From positions 144,038,961 through 144,102,960 of the forward strand of contig OZ038382.1 of the NCBI GenBank assembly GCA_964036045.1: DNA of 64,000 bases, in the 5' to 3' direction. The notes beneath the pieces are model-generated. The model worked only from the letters and a program-made list of their open reading frames with translations. It was not told the origin of the DNA and ran no database searches. Both the position numbers and the translations under genes were made by a program. The stretch comes from Eutreptiella sp. 'Long Island Sound 2002' (Eukaryota; Euglenozoa; Euglenophyceae; Eutreptiales; Eutreptiaceae). Numbering within the stretch: the first letter of the stretch is position 1; every line of letters starts with the position of its first letter. Shown one piece after another: positions 63,745 to 64,000 of this stretch.

Positions 63745-64000
63745 GGCCTATCCTGCAAATGCCAGTGAATGGGACGAGTACTATGGGGACGAAGGACAGT
63801 ATGACCGGGATGGTGCTGCGGAATGGGAAAAAAACTGATGAAATAAAAGTGTGCGCGGTCGAGGCTGCTGATGTCGTTTATGGGGAGTGGCATGATGATT
63901 GGTATGATGTGTATGAATACAAACCAGCCGGGGACGACTGGGAGTATGATGACAACTGGTATAAGACTAATGAGGCCTGGGAGGTGGCTGATCCTGAGAC
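63743..64000 (+). CDS. RE-E acidic, Trp/Tyr-rich segment running off the window
   Basis: Continues in the +1 frame (EAYPANASEWDEYYGDEGQY to 63838), then again +1 (TDEIKVCAVEAADVVYGEWH, DDWYDVYEYKPAGDD and on to the end). Acid plus Trp/Tyr repeats are visible, but no enzyme motif yet. Pol probably lies beyond 64000. Confidence 0.5.

Overview
The window is a repeat-dominated stretch of a nuclear eukaryotic genome. It has one spliced host gene at the left edge and about 50 kb of nested retrotransposons to its right. No bacterial-type operons, rRNA or CRISPR arrays are visible. Large GT-AG introns, chromodomain-type Ty3/gypsy retroelements, a LINE and simple repeats fit an alga or other protist. 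From remembered resemblance of the pol proteins I would guess an alveolate (chromerid or dinoflagellate-like), but the sequence does not prove this.

Layout. (1) 971-8559 (+): five exons of a microsomal prostaglandin-E-synthase-2-like protein (GST superfamily). The exons join in phase; the thioredoxin-fold 5' exons lie left of the window or were not recognised. (2) 8560-11224: no gene; 10020-11215 is an almost A-free TGTGCTG-type tract that is open in nearly every frame. (3) 11225-55735 (+): a head-to-tail array of one Ty3/gypsy-like family, here called RE-A. Five LTRs (L0-L4) alternate with internal regions that are intact, deleted or broken. Inserted into this array are RE-B (24054-37243, minus strand, nearly intact, 2.35-kb LTRs, PBS, PPT and a 4-bp target duplication), a 5'-truncated LINE (42799-46024, 15-bp target duplication), and two copies of a second non-LTR-type element, NLR-2 (22293-22503 and 48339-51152). 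(4) 55736-58081: RE-D, a 2.3-kb internally deleted relative of RE-B that truncates the last RE-A LTR. (5) 58082-64000: unassigned AT-rich DNA, three 52-bp repeats, and the gag of a further element, RE-E, which runs off the right end.

How the pieces work together. RE-A and RE-B each encode Gag with a zinc knuckle and then Pol in the same frame after a single stop (TGA in RE-A, TAG in RE-B). Both share a Pol order of protease, an extra 'FAS' domain, reverse transcriptase, RNase H, integrase and a chromodomain or chromodomain-like tail. Both carry a primer-binding site matching the 3' end of an initiator tRNA-Met. RE-B is the only element that looks recently mobile. RE-A copies carry many stops, frameshifts, deletions and a double micro-inversion. 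One RE-A derivative has its LTR fused directly to an open integrase frame.
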